A stretch of DNA of 64,000 nucleotides, taken from Pseudomonas sp. ANT_H12B. Lineage in GTDB: Bacteria; Pseudomonadota; Gammaproteobacteria; Pseudomonadales; Pseudomonadaceae. The notes below the pieces were generated by a model, which saw only the letters and a list, made by a program, of their open reading frames with translations, was not told the origin of the DNA and did not search any database. The stretch is from positions 124,001 through 188,000 of the forward strand of contig NZ_VOBI01000001.1 in NCBI RefSeq assembly GCF_008369325.1, given 5' to 3'. Shown one piece after another: positions 63,981 through 64,000 of the stretch (the stretch's first letter is position 1; each line of letters starts with the position of its first letter). The position numbers and the translations under genes are program-made.

Positions 63981-64000
63981 GTGGTGAGCCTGATGGTACA

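Overview
The window is a stretch of chromosome from a fluorescent Pseudomonas (P. fluorescens group or close relative). The evidence is the high GC content and the gene content and order: NAD-specific GdhB, a PA1818-type Orn/Lys/Arg decarboxylase, the dnaQ-rnhA-methyltransferase-gloB string, and nadK to pepN. REP palindromes built on GTGGGAGCGGGCTTGCCCGC are scattered between genes. No rRNA, tRNA, CRISPR array, integrase or transposase was seen. I found 58 genes or gene remnants; three of them, all in the first 1.9 kb, are broken.

Layout. 1-1.9 kb is a scar of gene decay: a truncated DUF4381 gene, a frameshifted multihaem cytochrome fragment and a possible CcoQ-like tail surround an intact lipoprotein gene. 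1.9-9.1 kb holds small metabolic and regulatory genes: an amino-acid racemase, an acetyltransferase, a LysR regulator, a carboxymuconolactone decarboxylase-like gene divergent from a MocR regulator, a monooxygenase-like protein, a periplasmic cupin and a lipoprotein. 9.1-14.0 kb is gdhB. 14.6-16.5 kb is an AT-rich secreted subtilase with a chitin-binding-type tail, probably acquired. 17.5-24.3 kb is a MoxR-DUF58-DUF4381-vWA-vWA/TPR-BatD operon. 24.5-29.9 kb is sbcD-sbcC-GST. 30.0-32.7 kb holds several very small exported or membrane proteins, a lactonase and a DUF5629-like protein. 32.9-39.7 kb is a sugar-acid catabolic cluster: aldehyde dehydrogenase, GguC/AraD1, MFS transporter, divergent IlvD/Edd dehydratase and a FadR-type GntR regulator. 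39.9-43.4 kb is an RND/MMPL transporter with a YCF48-like protein. 43.4-44.6 kb is a gene-free block made of two inverted long repeats. 44.6-51.1 kb is a tight minus-strand string nadK-phosphatase-rhomboid-DUF1315-DUF2797-pepN. 52-57.9 kb has arsRB, a DUF2855/TetR pair, an FMN reductase and a LysR gene. 57.9-64 kb has an acetyltransferase, the decarboxylase, dnaQ, rnhA, a methyltransferase and gloB.

How genes work together. The sugar-acid cluster reads as a complete oxidative route from an imported aldonate to 2-oxoglutarate. Its divergent promoter region carries two exact matches to the FadR-subfamily consensus TNGTNNNACNA, which gives a concrete regulatory model. The MoxR operon is translationally coupled throughout, and its second vWA protein has lost the MIDAS metal-site residues. 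sbcD, sbcC and the GST gene are also coupled by ATGA overlaps.

Non-coding structure is unusually rich. There are five copies of a palindromic element with GATCGTTCCCACG termini, three REPIN-like inverted REP pairs, three inverted pairs of other REP-like types, and a nested long inverted repeat at 43.65-44.52 kb. No clear undescribed defence or mobile system was found. The best leads are the FadR-type operators, the subtilase island, the repeat families and the three-gene cluster of small exported or membrane proteins at 30 kb.
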